A program made the translations under genes and the position numbers. A stretch of 64,000 nucleotides of DNA from FEB-7 sp963698265. GTDB taxonomy: Bacteria; Pseudomonadota; Gammaproteobacteria; Burkholderiales; Usitatibacteraceae. Within the stretch, counting starts at the first letter, position 1; each line of letters starts with the position of its first letter. Location of the stretch: assembly GCA_963698265.1 (NCBI GenBank), contig CAVOQC010000002.1, forward strand, positions 62,001 through 126,000, read 5' to 3'. Positions 43,397 through 53,262 of this stretch are shown in pieces. The notes below the pieces were generated by a model that saw only the letters and a program-made list of their open reading frames with translations, ran no database searches and had not been told where the DNA came from.

Positions 43397-43966
43397 CTAG
43401 TTGTTTCCCAGCACGGTGTTCACGGCCTTCACCAGCCCGCTCATCTTGAACGGCTTGGACACGTAGCCGTCCGCGCCCGCGGCGAGGCCCGCGAGCACGT
43501 CCTCCGGCCCGGACTTCCCGGTCATCATGATCACCGGCAGCTTCCCGAGCCGGGGGTGGCTGCGCAGGCGCTGCAGCACCTCCAGGCCATTGGCGTCGGG
43601 CAGCACGATGTCCATCAGGATCACGTCGGCTTCGGGCTTGCGATTCAATTCCGCGTTGATCTCCGCGCGGTTCGACGCCCAGCGCACCTCGAAGCCAGAC
43701 AGCGAGAAGATGTCGATGAGCAACTGGCCCAGGTCGGCATCGTCCTCGACCGCGAGGACCACGTACTTGTTGCCGTGCCGCGGCGGGATGCGCGCCTCGG
43801 GACGGCGCGCGATGCTCACGAAGTAGCCCGTGGCCTCGAGCTGCTGGCCGCCCGTCGTCGCTTCCTTGCGCACGCGATCGACCTGCTGGGGAGTGATCGC
43901 CGGAGCGGGAGCGGTGCCCGGATGGGTGAAATCGAGTTCGTCCTCCGGGGACCCGGGCTTGCTCAT
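43397..43966 (-). CDS. response regulator, receiver domain with N-terminal extension
   Basis: A 189-aa protein: about 65 residues of unassigned, polar N-terminal extension, then a CheY-like receiver (about 68-189). The acidic pair in VLAVEDDADLG, phospho-acceptor Asp in ILMDIVLPDANG, the conserved T in IMMTGKSG, and K in YVSKPFK are all present. No output domain is visible, so it may act through a partner. It is 148 bases downstream of the adenylate cyclase stop on the same strand; the partner kinase is not in view. Start ATG 43966. Confidence 0.88.
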   Translation of the reverse strand: MSKPGSPEDELDFTHPGTAPAPAITPQQVDRVRKEATTGGQQLEATGYFVSIARRPEARIPPRHGNKYVVLAVEDDADLGQLLIDIFSLSGFEVRWASNRAEINAELNRKPEADVILMDIVLPDANGLEVLQRLRSHPRLGKLPVIMMTGKSGPEDVLAGLAAGADGYVSKPFKMSGLVKAVNTVLGNN

Positions 43967-44114
43967 CGGGAACGCGGGGCCGCGCCGGGTTCCGGCGGGC
44001 AATGGCGTGAGGCCTGCAGCGTCAGCACTTTCATCTTGCCGGTGCGCATATTCCTGGCGGCGAACGGGTGTGATGTTACACCCGCAGGCCGCGATATCCG
44101 TGCGCACCGCGGGG

Positions 44115-45686
44115 CTATTTTCGCGGGGTGACCCGATCCAGGGTATCCAGCGCCTTGCGCAGCACGCCGCGGATCTTCTCGGAAGCGCCCGCATCTATGG
44201 TGGCCGGATCGAGGTAGAAATCGAGCCCGGTCATGTGCTCGCTGAAGATCTCCACGCGCTCGCCGCCCGCGTCGAGGAGCCCCTCGACCACGTAGGGCAC
44301 CACCTCGCGGCTGATGCCCTTCATCGTGATGGGCGGCAGCGGGTGCGCGACGAGGATGCTTCGCACCAGCGCGTAGGTCTCGTAGCTCATGGCGATGCGG
44401 CCGGCCTCGGCGATCGACTGCAGGCGGGCGGCCAGGTTCGCCTCGGCGCCGATGATGGTGTAGTCCATCCGGTCGGCGCTGCCGAAGTTGCCGACGTTGC
44501 AGTAGCCGCTGTTCACGCCCATGCGCACGCGGAAGGGGTTCTCCACGCCTTCGTTGCGCCACTTCATGTTGAGCGCGGCGATCCGCTGCTGCATTTCCAG
44601 GGCCATGCGCAGGCACGCCCTCGCGTCCTTCGCCTCGCCGTGGGTCTCCGGGTCGCCGAAGAAGATGAGCATCGCATCGCCCACGAACTTGTCGATCGTC
44701 CCGCCGTGCCGCAGCGCGATCGCGGACATCTCGGTGAAGTACTCGTTCAGCAGCCGCGTGATCTGCTCGGGCTGCAGCCGTTCGGTGGTGGCGGTGAAGT
44801 CCTTGATGTCGGAGAAGAAGATGGTGAGCTTCTTCCTCTCCGTGTGGATCACGACGTCGCGCTGCCCGCTGAAGATGCTCTTGTAGATCTGCGGGGAGAG
44901 GTAGCGGGAGATCTTCATGGAGAGCGTGGCCAGGAACTCGTTGGCGGTCTCCAGCTCGCCGTTCATCCCGCGGATCACCGCCGCCTGGCGGCGCTGCATC
45001 GCGATGAAGGTGAGCCCGGTCACCGCCACCAGGATGAAGTAGAAGAGCAGGTACTTGACCGAAAACAGGTTCGAGACGATGGGCTGCGAGATGCTCACCT
45101 CCTGGATGCCGCGCACGTCGCCCACCTTCCAGTCGAGCTTCGTGCTCTCGATGTGCCGGTTGTGGCAGGCGACGCACGCTTCGCCCATGATGACCGGCGA
45201 GATCAGGCGCACCTGGTCGCTGAAGAGCCCGCCCGCGACCTCGGTCATCAGCTGCTTCGGGTTGGCGCGAAGCGAGGCCAGGGCGCGCCGCTCGAAGTCG
45301 TCGAGCGGATGCATGGCGCGGCTGCGGAACGGGTAGTCGGAGATGAACCGGTAGCTGATGTTCTGCTGCTGCTCGCTGATGACGCGGCCCAGCTCCAGCG
45401 AGAGCGTCGCCGGGATCGGGATCGCGCCGGGAACCGACTCGTAGTTGTGGGTGACCTGGGTCGGCCCGGAGAAGCCGAGGATTCTCCCGGCGACGTTCGT
45501 GCCGTAGAAGCTGCGCACGCTCGTGATCACGGAATTGAGGTCGGTGGCCTGGCGGCGCAGCGTGAACTCGGTGAGGCTGCGCAGGTCCAGCCACACCGCG
45601 AGCGGCAGGCCCAGCAGCAGGACGACGACGAGGGCGATCAGCGTGGTCCCGCGCGTCTCGCGGGCCGTCCGGCGGTCGTTCGGCAT
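44115..45686 (-). CDS. membrane adenylate cyclase with CxxCH periplasmic domain
   Basis: A 523-aa class III nucleotide cyclase. TM1 about residues 15-34, a periplasmic domain of about 170 residues, TM2 about 209-230, a short coiled coil, then the cyclase domain (about 285-475). The periplasmic part is of the DUF3365/Tll0287 type and has C171-V-A-C174-H175, a c-type haem attachment motif, so it may sense redox or small gases. In the cyclase, metal Asp D293 and D337, K333 in DKFVGD (ATP-type) and GAEANLAARL are present. About 50 residues follow the catalytic domain. A receiver-domain gene lies downstream. Confidence 0.9.
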   Translation of the reverse strand: MPNDRRTARETRGTTLIALVVVLLLGLPLAVWLDLRSLTEFTLRRQATDLNSVITSVRSFYGTNVAGRILGFSGPTQVTHNYESVPGAIPIPATLSLELGRVISEQQQNISYRFISDYPFRSRAMHPLDDFERRALASLRANPKQLMTEVAGGLFSDQVRLISPVIMGEACVACHNRHIESTKLDWKVGDVRGIQEVSISQPIVSNLFSVKYLLFYFILVAVTGLTFIAMQRRQAAVIRGMNGELETANEFLATLSMKISRYLSPQIYKSIFSGQRDVVIHTERKKLTIFFSDIKDFTATTERLQPEQITRLLNEYFTEMSAIALRHGGTIDKFVGDAMLIFFGDPETHGEAKDARACLRMALEMQQRIAALNMKWRNEGVENPFRVRMGVNSGYCNVGNFGSADRMDYTIIGAEANLAARLQSIAEAGRIAMSYETYALVRSILVAHPLPPITMKGISREVVPYVVEGLLDAGGERVEIFSEHMTGLDFYLDPATIDAGASEKIRGVLRKALDTLDRVTPRK

Positions 45687-45761
45687 GGCATTCTCCGGTG
45701 CGGCAACTGCGCTCGGGGGCCAGCTTAACGGCCGGAGGCCGCGTGGCGGGGCCCGCCCGCC

Positions 45762-46610
45762 TCACCCCGGCGGCATCTGCGCGTGCTGGGGAAGCGAATC
45801 GGTGATGTCGAACCAGGGCGCCTTGTCGGCGACGAAGATGTGCCCCGCCGGCTGCATGCCCGGATCGGTGTCGAGGGAGCCTCCGGGCACGAGGACGCCG
45901 CCGCGTTCCGCCGAGATCCGGGGCACCTTCGACCCGCAGCGCGAGCAGAACGCCACGGCGTGGAACTTCGCGTCGGCCACCTTGTATTCGGTCGCGAGGG
46001 ACTCCCCGCGCGTCCAGCGGAACTGGTCGATCTTGTAGAACACGTTGGTCGCGTGCGCCGCGCCGCGGCCGAGCCGGCAGCGCGAGCAGTGGCAGTTCAT
46101 GACGCGCACCGGCGCGCCGGTCAGCTCGAAGGCGACCCCGCCGCACAGGCAGCTGCCGTCGGTGTAGCCCTCGCGCTTGGCCGGCACGGGCCGCTCCTCG
46201 CCCTTCGCCTTGAACTCGGGCGGATAGGCCTCGTGCTGCGGGAGGGAATCGGTGATCCGGTACCACGGCGCCTTCGAGCCGGTGAAGATGTGGTGCTGCG
46301 GCCGGATGCCGGGGTCGCCCTCGAGGTTTCCCGCAGGCACGAAGACGATGCCCAGCTTCTCGACCACGCCGGGCGCCGGCGATCCGCACACCGGGCAGAA
46401 ATTCCGCGAGCCGTGCTCCGAGGACTTGAAGCTCGCCACGCGGTCCTCGCCCGAGAGCCAGCGGAAGCCGGCGAGGGGCGCCATCGCGTAGGTCGCGAAC
46501 AGGGAGCCGTGCTGCTTGCGGCACATCGAGCAGTGGCAGTGCGTCATCGCGCTGAACGGGCCGTCGACCTCGTAGCGCAGGGTGCCGCAGAGACAGGTTC
46601 CGATGGTCAT
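45762..46610 (-). CDS. double GFA-domain protein
   Basis: A 282-aa protein made of two complete GFA (glutathione-dependent formaldehyde-activating-like, CENP-V-type) domains in tandem. Domain 1 (about 3-128): C6-x-C8, HCHCSMC (C25, C27, C30) and C72-x2-C75. Domain 2 (about 150-275): C154-x-C156, NCHCSRC (C173, C175, C178) and C222-x2-C225. Each ends in the same ITDSLPQH box (119-126, 269-276), so the gene looks like an internal duplication. The zinc fold is sure, but catalysis with glutathione-formaldehyde is disputed in the family. GGAGG precedes ATG 46610. Confidence 0.88.
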   Translation of the reverse strand: MTIGTCLCGTLRYEVDGPFSAMTHCHCSMCRKQHGSLFATYAMAPLAGFRWLSGEDRVASFKSSEHGSRNFCPVCGSPAPGVVEKLGIVFVPAGNLEGDPGIRPQHHIFTGSKAPWYRITDSLPQHEAYPPEFKAKGEERPVPAKREGYTDGSCLCGGVAFELTGAPVRVMNCHCSRCRLGRGAAHATNVFYKIDQFRWTRGESLATEYKVADAKFHAVAFCSRCGSKVPRISAERGGVLVPGGSLDTDPGMQPAGHIFVADKAPWFDITDSLPQHAQMPPG

Positions 46611-46689
46611 GGTTTCCTCCGGTTCGGGTTGGAGAGCGGAGGCGGCCGGTTCGCCGCCTGCACTTTGAGTGCTGCGCGCGATGCGGCGA

Positions 46690-48465
<1,776 letters not shown>

Positions 48466-48561
48466 GGGGGCGTGGGGGCGGTTGCAGCGGTGCGCAAAGG
48501 CCTATTCTGGCTGAATTCCCCGGGAATCGTCGCCCCGGCGCCGCGAAGTGCCTGCCGGCGC

Positions 48562-49023
48562 TCAGCGATCCGCATCCTTTCCCGGGTCCGGCGTTATCCC
48601 TGCGCAGATCCGGGCGAACCGATCCAGGTCGATCACATCGTCCGGCGCGCGGGAGCCGGCGAAATCCGGGCCGAGATTCGCGGGGTCCTCTTCCCGGCTC
48701 GCGAGGAAGCCCACGCGCATGTCGGCGGGCCCGCGCCGGTCCTCGATCTTGACGATGTATGGGGAGAAGCCGCGCTGCCGGGCCAGCTCGCGAACGCTGC
48801 ACAGGATGAAGAACGATGAGCCCACCGAAGATCCCAGCCGGTTGATCTCGATCTTCAGCAACGACACGCGCGGGCGTCGCTCGACCTCGCGCACGACGAT
48901 GTCCATCTTGCCGCCACCGAACCGCTTCGAGTCGGACTCGAAGAGCCGGGCGCGCGCCGGGCCCGTGCCGGCCGCGAGCGCCGCGAGGAGGAAGGTCAAG
49001 GTGAGACAACGCGTGATGGCCAT
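48562..49023 (-). CDS. secreted protein of unknown function
   Basis: A 153-aa protein with a signal peptide (hydrophobic residues about 7-20, cleavage near ARA-R). The mature part is mixed alpha/beta with GKMDIVVREVERRPRVSLLKIEI and a C-terminal acidic tail, and it has two cysteines (in FILCSVREL and ARICAGI) that could pair. I do not recognise a family. It lies divergent from the WS/DGAT gene and is followed about 100 bases later by glnS on the same strand. Confidence 0.65.
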   Translation of the reverse strand: MAITRCLTLTFLLAALAAGTGPARARLFESDSKRFGGGKMDIVVREVERRPRVSLLKIEINRLGSSVGSSFFILCSVRELARQRGFSPYIVKIEDRRGPADMRVGFLASREEDPANLGPDFAGSRAPDDVIDLDRFARICAGITPDPGKDADR

Positions 49024-49154
49024 CGCGTCCTCATTTCGCCGGGCGCCGCCGGAGTGGGGCGCGGAAGAGCTTACTTCATCGCGTCGCGCCGATGAGGCTC
49101 CAGTCGCGTCCCCGCGAATGGCGTCGCCCCCCGTTTCGCACTACCATCGGCCGC

Positions 49155-50561
49155 GTGAAACCGCTGTCCGGCCTCGATTCCGCCTTCCTCTCCCTCGAGA
49201 CGCCCGAGACCCCCATGCACGTGGGCTCGTTGCACCTCTACGCGGTGCCGGCGCGGGGTCGCGCGGGCTTCTTCGAGCGTGCGAAGAAGCACATCGCGGG
49301 CCGCCTGCACCTGGCGCCGCTCTTCACGCGCCGCCTCGCCTCGCTTCCGCTCGATGTCGCGAGCCCGGTGTGGGTCGAGGACCGGGAAGTGGACCTGGAC
49401 CACCACATCCGCCGCATCAAGCTCGCGAAGCCCGGATCGATGGCGGTGCTGGAGGCGACCGTCGCGAAGCTTCACGGCGAGCTGCTCGACCGCAGCCGGC
49501 CCCTGTGGATGTTCACCGTGATCGAAGGGCTCGCCAGCGGCGAGACCGCGTGGTACTCCAAGATCCACCACGCGACGCTCGATGGCGCCGCGGGCGTGCA
49601 GCTCGCCACGGCGCTCCTGGACGATTCCGCGAAGCCGCGCAAGGTCCCGAAGCCGGAGAAGCGCCCGCTGGAGAAGTCGCCTGGCGTGGCAGCACTCCTC
49701 GGCGCGGCGATCACGAAGAGCGCCGGGGAATACGCCAAGCTGGCTCGCGCGCTGCCCGAGGTGGCCCGCGTCGTGAGTTCCGGCATCGATGCGCTCGCCG
49801 GCCTCGGTGCGCCGAAGGGCAAGTCCGGCAAGAACGGTTGGCCCATCGGCCCCGCCACGGCGTTCAACGGTCCCATCGGCGGGCAGCGCGCCTTCGCGAC
49901 GGCCTCGATCCCGTTCGCCGAAGTGAAGCGGATCGCGAAGCGCCACGACGCCAAGGTGAACGACGTGGTGCTCGCGCTGGTGAGTGGGGCGCTGCGGCGC
50001 TACCTCGCGGCGCACCAGGCGCTGCCGAGGAAGCCGCTGGTGGCCGCGATGCCGGTGTCGCTTCGCGCGGAGGGGGATTCCGTGTACTCGACCCGCGCGA
50101 CGATGGTCCTTGCGAACCTCGCCACGCACCTGGCCGACCCGCGGGAGCGCCTCGAGGCGATCCGGGCTTCGGCGGGCAACGCGAAAGCGATCACCGTCAC
50201 GGCGAGGTCGATCATCCCGATGGACTTCCCTTCGATCGGCGCGCCCTGGGTGCTCGCGGCGATCGCGCGCGCCTACGGCTACGCGCAGGGCGTGCGTTCC
50301 TTCCCGCCGCTGGCGAACGTGATCGTCTCCAACGTGGTGGGCCCGCAGGCGCCGCTCTACCTCGCCGGGGCCAGGATGCTCACGTGGTGGCCGGCCTCGA
50401 TCGTCGAGCACGGCCTGGGGGTGAACATCACCGTGCAGAGCTACGCGGGTTCGCTCGATTTCGGCTTCCTTGCCGCGAAGGACGCGATGCCGGACGTGCG
50501 CAAGCTGGCCGACGCCCTGTACGATGCGCACCACGAACTGAAGAACCTGCGCGGAACATGA
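49155..50561 (+). CDS. wax ester synthase / diacylglycerol acyltransferase (WS/DGAT)
   Basis: A 468-aa acyltransferase that joins acyl-CoA to long alcohols or diacylglycerol, forming storage or signalling neutral lipids at the inner membrane. Catalytic HHxxxDG is H138-H139-A-T-L-D143-G144 in KIHHATLDG. The family opening PLSGLDSAFLSLETPETPMHVG and the later NVIVSNVVGPQAPLYLAGA are intact. The start is GTG 49155 in a short divergent region from the 153-aa gene; the upstream ATG 49092 adds only non-homologous basic residues. It ends in a four-base ATGA overlap with a hydrolase gene. Confidence 0.9.
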   Translation: MKPLSGLDSAFLSLETPETPMHVGSLHLYAVPARGRAGFFERAKKHIAGRLHLAPLFTRRLASLPLDVASPVWVEDREVDLDHHIRRIKLAKPGSMAVLEATVAKLHGELLDRSRPLWMFTVIEGLASGETAWYSKIHHATLDGAAGVQLATALLDDSAKPRKVPKPEKRPLEKSPGVAALLGAAITKSAGEYAKLARALPEVARVVSSGIDALAGLGAPKGKSGKNGWPIGPATAFNGPIGGQRAFATASIPFAEVKRIAKRHDAKVNDVVLALVSGALRRYLAAHQALPRKPLVAAMPVSLRAEGDSVYSTRATMVLANLATHLADPRERLEAIRASAGNAKAITVTARSIIPMDFPSIGAPWVLAAIARAYGYAQGVRSFPPLANVIVSNVVGPQAPLYLAGARMLTWWPASIVEHGLGVNITVQSYAGSLDFGFLAAKDAMPDVRKLADALYDAHHELKNLRGT

Positions 50562-51358
50562 AGCAGACGCACCACCTGGAGCACTGGTACGACTACGGCC
50601 TGATGCGCGCGCCCGGGATGCTGCGCCTCGCGCTCGAGTGGCGCGCGCCGTGGGAGTACGGCGCCTCGCTCGTCCTGCGCCCGCTCCTCGACCAGGCGCC
50701 CGCGGGCGACGGCCACCCGGTGCTTCTCTTCCCGGGGCTGCTCGCCACCGACCGCACGACGGCGCCGCTGCGCGGCTTCCTCGAGGCGCGGGGCTACGCG
50801 CCCTACGGCTGGGAGCTCGGTGCGAACAAGGGCCCGCGCGAGGGCGTGATGGACGCGTGCCGCGCCCGGCTCGCCGCGATCCACAAGCGGCACAAGCGCA
50901 AGGTCTCGCTCATCGGCTGGAGCCTGGGCGGCATCTATGCGCGCGAGTTCGCCAAGGAAACGCCGAAGACCGTTCGCCTGGTGGTCACGCTGGGCACGCC
51001 CTTCACCGGGCATCCGAAGGCCACCAACGCGTGGCGGCTCTACGAAAAGGTCACCGGCCACAAGATCGGCTCGGCGGACCTCCACGAACCCCTGCGCGTG
51101 CCGCCGCCCGTGCCGACGACCTCCATCTTCAGCCGCTCCGACGGCATCGTCGCCTGGCAGTGCAGCGTGGAGAAGGCGGGCCCGCAGCACGAGAACATCG
51201 AGGTCGAGGCGAGCCACCTGGGCCTCGGGTTCAATCCGCTCGCCTGGTACGCGATCGCCGACCGGCTCGCGCAGCCCGAAGGGGCGTGGAAGCCCTTCGA
51301 TCGCGGCGGCACGCGGGGTTGGCTGTATCGCGATCCCGCCCGCGACGGCTGGTTCTAG
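50558..51358 (+). CDS. alpha/beta hydrolase, lipase-like
   Basis: A 266-aa alpha/beta hydrolase with nucleophile S in GWSLGG (GxSxG, about residue 128) and an oxyanion PGLLATDRT after the first core strand (PVLLFPGLLA). No signal peptide is visible, so it is cytoplasmic or peripheral. Its start overlaps the WS/DGAT stop by four bases (ATGA), so the two are translated together. That suggests it turns over or loads the lipid substrates of the synthase, or acts as an esterase on its product. A second hydrolase follows eight bases downstream. Confidence 0.85.
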   Translation: MKQTHHLEHWYDYGLMRAPGMLRLALEWRAPWEYGASLVLRPLLDQAPAGDGHPVLLFPGLLATDRTTAPLRGFLEARGYAPYGWELGANKGPREGVMDACRARLAAIHKRHKRKVSLIGWSLGGIYAREFAKETPKTVRLVVTLGTPFTGHPKATNAWRLYEKVTGHKIGSADLHEPLRVPPPVPTTSIFSRSDGIVAWQCSVEKAGPQHENIEVEASHLGLGFNPLAWYAIADRLAQPEGAWKPFDRGGTRGWLYRDPARDGWF

Positions 51359-51365
51359 GGCCGCG

Positions 51366-52247
51366 ATGCCGGTCCTCACGGCCAACGGGATCTCGCTCGC
51401 GTACGAGGAAAGCGGCGACCCGGCGGGCCCCGCGATGGTCCTGGTGATGGGGCTGGGCATGTCGCTCGCCTTCTGGCCCGATCCTTTCGTCGAAGGGCTC
51501 GCGCAGGCCGGCTTTCGCGTGCTGCGCCTGGACAACCGCGATTGCGGGCTCTCGCAGCGCATCGCCGACAAGCCGCATTCCCCGATCCCGGTGGCGATGG
51601 CGCGCTCCGTGATGGGGCTCGAGGTGCACGCGCCCTACACGCTTGCGGACATGGCGGCCGACGTCGCGGGGCTCCTCGACGCGCTGGCGGTCGCGAAGGC
51701 GCACGTCGTGGGCGCATCGCTGGGCGGCATGGTGGCGCAGGTGATGGCGGCGCGGCATCCGGCGCGCGTGGCAAGCCTCACCTCCATCATGTCCTCCAGC
51801 GGCAATCCCTTCGTCTCGATCGCACGCCCGCGGGCCCTGGGTGCGATCCTGCATCGCCCCGGCGACCCGCAGGATCCCGAAAGCGTCGCGGACCACCTCG
51901 TGCACGTGATGGAGGTGATCGGAAGCCCGGGCTATCCGGCCGATCCGAACGCGCTGCGGGAGCTGTGCGGGCGCGCGGCCCGTCGCGGCTACGACACCGT
52001 GGGCACCGCGCGGCAGATGCTCGCCATGCTCGCGTCGGGAGACCGGCGCGAGGAACTCGCCACGATTTCAGCGCCAACGCTCGTGATCCACGGCCTCGAG
52101 GATCCGCTCGTGCCCAAAGCGGCCGGGCGGGAGGTGGCGCGCTTCATCCCCGGCGCCGAGCTGCTCGAGTTCGAGGGCATGGGCCACGACCTGCCCGCGG
52201 CGCTGATCCCGAGGATCGTCGAGGCCATCGTCGCCCATTGCCGCTGA
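51366..52247 (+). CDS. alpha/beta-fold hydrolase, haloperoxidase-like fold
   Basis: A 293-aa alpha/beta hydrolase of the MhpC/peroxidase-like group: nucleophile in GASLGG (about residue 119), oxyanion region LVMGLGMSLAFWP, LRLDNRDCGLS, acid D in LEDPLVP and H in GMGHDLP. The LDNRDCGLSQ segment marks a well-known group of esterases. It starts seven bases after the preceding stop. It ends beside a palindromic element that it shares with the convergent gene. Confidence 0.87.
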   Translation: MPVLTANGISLAYEESGDPAGPAMVLVMGLGMSLAFWPDPFVEGLAQAGFRVLRLDNRDCGLSQRIADKPHSPIPVAMARSVMGLEVHAPYTLADMAADVAGLLDALAVAKAHVVGASLGGMVAQVMAARHPARVASLTSIMSSSGNPFVSIARPRALGAILHRPGDPQDPESVADHLVHVMEVIGSPGYPADPNALRELCGRAARRGYDTVGTARQMLAMLASGDRREELATISAPTLVIHGLEDPLVPKAAGREVARFIPGAELLEFEGMGHDLPAALIPRIVEAIVAHCR

Positions 52248-52251
52248 ATAT

Positions 52252-52303
52252 GGGGACGCTCTCCTGGTTCAGGGAAACAGGGGAGCGTTCCTGAATTCAG
52301 GGA
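52252..52303. repeat. palindromic element, REP-like or bidirectional terminator
   Basis: Between convergent genes, gggacgctctcctg (52253-52266) pairs with caggggagcgttcc (52278-52291) through about 13 pairs, one G-U and one bulge, with an 11-base loop. The unit tcctg-ttcaggga occurs twice (52262-52275, 52289-52303), and the second copy is itself a palindrome. The stop codon of the minus-strand gene is inside it. No U-tract is seen on either strand. Confidence 0.5.
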
Positions 52304-53130
52304 AGAGCGGCGCGCAGGTCCTTGAGGGTGGCGAAGGGGCCGGGGAGCTTCGAGGCGCCGAAGCGGATCGTCATGTGGGTCGACTGCGGCTTCGCGGTCT
52401 TCACCTGCCCGAGGGTGAATGCGGTCCAGCCCGCGAGGCTCATCGCGGAGTCGAGGGCGCGATCCTTCTGCGTGCCGCCCGCACGGCCGGTGAACGACCA
52501 GCGCGCGCGCTCGGCGGGCTTGTCGCCGCCGGACGCGTCCACCTCCAGCCGAAACGCGATTGTATTCGCGTCGATGCGCTCGACGGACCCCTGGAGAGAC
52601 CACGGAGCGGCGATACGCCCGTTGGCCGAGGGCGTGCTGGCGACGAGGGGCGACTTGTCGTCGCGGGCTTTCACGGCGAGCTTGCCCTTGACCGAGGCCG
52701 GCCCGCCGGGCACCGCCGCATCGAGGAGCCGCGTGAGGAGCTTCAGGTTCACGATCGCGTTGTCGAGGTGGTCGATCTCGAAGCCGGGCTCGAGCGCGAT
52801 CCCGCGCGCCGCGATCGCCTGCCCGCCCAGCAAGAGCATCGTGCCCTGGATGCGGCCCTTGGCACCGGGCGTGTCGATGTCGACCATCACGTCGCCGGGA
52901 TCGGCGTAGGTGCGGATCGTCCACGTGCCGGTCGTGCCCTTCGGTGGCAGCTTCAGGGTCAGCGTGTAGTCGGCGAGCTCGGACCACGGCGAGGGCGCGG
53001 TCGCGACGGATGCGCCGCCGATGGGCGGGTGATTGGACGGCATGGCCGGCCGGGAAGGCGCCGCGGCTTGCGCCAGCGCCGTGAGTGGCACGCACAGGAG
53101 CGCGGCCGCGAGGAAGGAGAGAGGTCTCAT
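52297..53130 (-). CDS. secreted protein of unknown function
   Basis: A 277-aa protein with a good signal peptide (hydrophobic to about 20, cleavage at ALA-Q), then a low-complexity proline/serine patch (about 23-45) and an all-beta-looking mature domain with alternating strands. Late segments read RWSFTGRAGGTQKDRALDSAMSLAGWTAFTLGQV and HMTIRFGASKLPG. I do not know a family. It could be a periplasmic or outer-membrane-associated protein. Start ATG 53130 follows AGGAAGGAGAG. No obvious operon partner; it lies 132 bases after the mgtE gene end region (opposite side of a short gap). Confidence 0.65.
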   Translation of the reverse strand: MRPLSFLAAALLCVPLTALAQAAAPSRPAMPSNHPPIGGASVATAPSPWSELADYTLTLKLPPKGTTGTWTIRTYADPGDVMVDIDTPGAKGRIQGTMLLLGGQAIAARGIALEPGFEIDHLDNAIVNLKLLTRLLDAAVPGGPASVKGKLAVKARDDKSPLVASTPSANGRIAAPWSLQGSVERIDANTIAFRLEVDASGGDKPAERARWSFTGRAGGTQKDRALDSAMSLAGWTAFTLGQVKTAKPQSTHMTIRFGASKLPGPFATLKDLRAALP

Positions 53131-53262
53131 GGTGGGCGCCATTGTGCGCCGGCCGGGCCGGGCGCCATTGACCGCGGGCAAACCCGGCGCCCCGGGCGTG
53201 ACGGGTGTCGTGGCGATGGCGATCCCGCGCATGGCTTCCGGCGTGCGGCGCACGCCGGCGGT

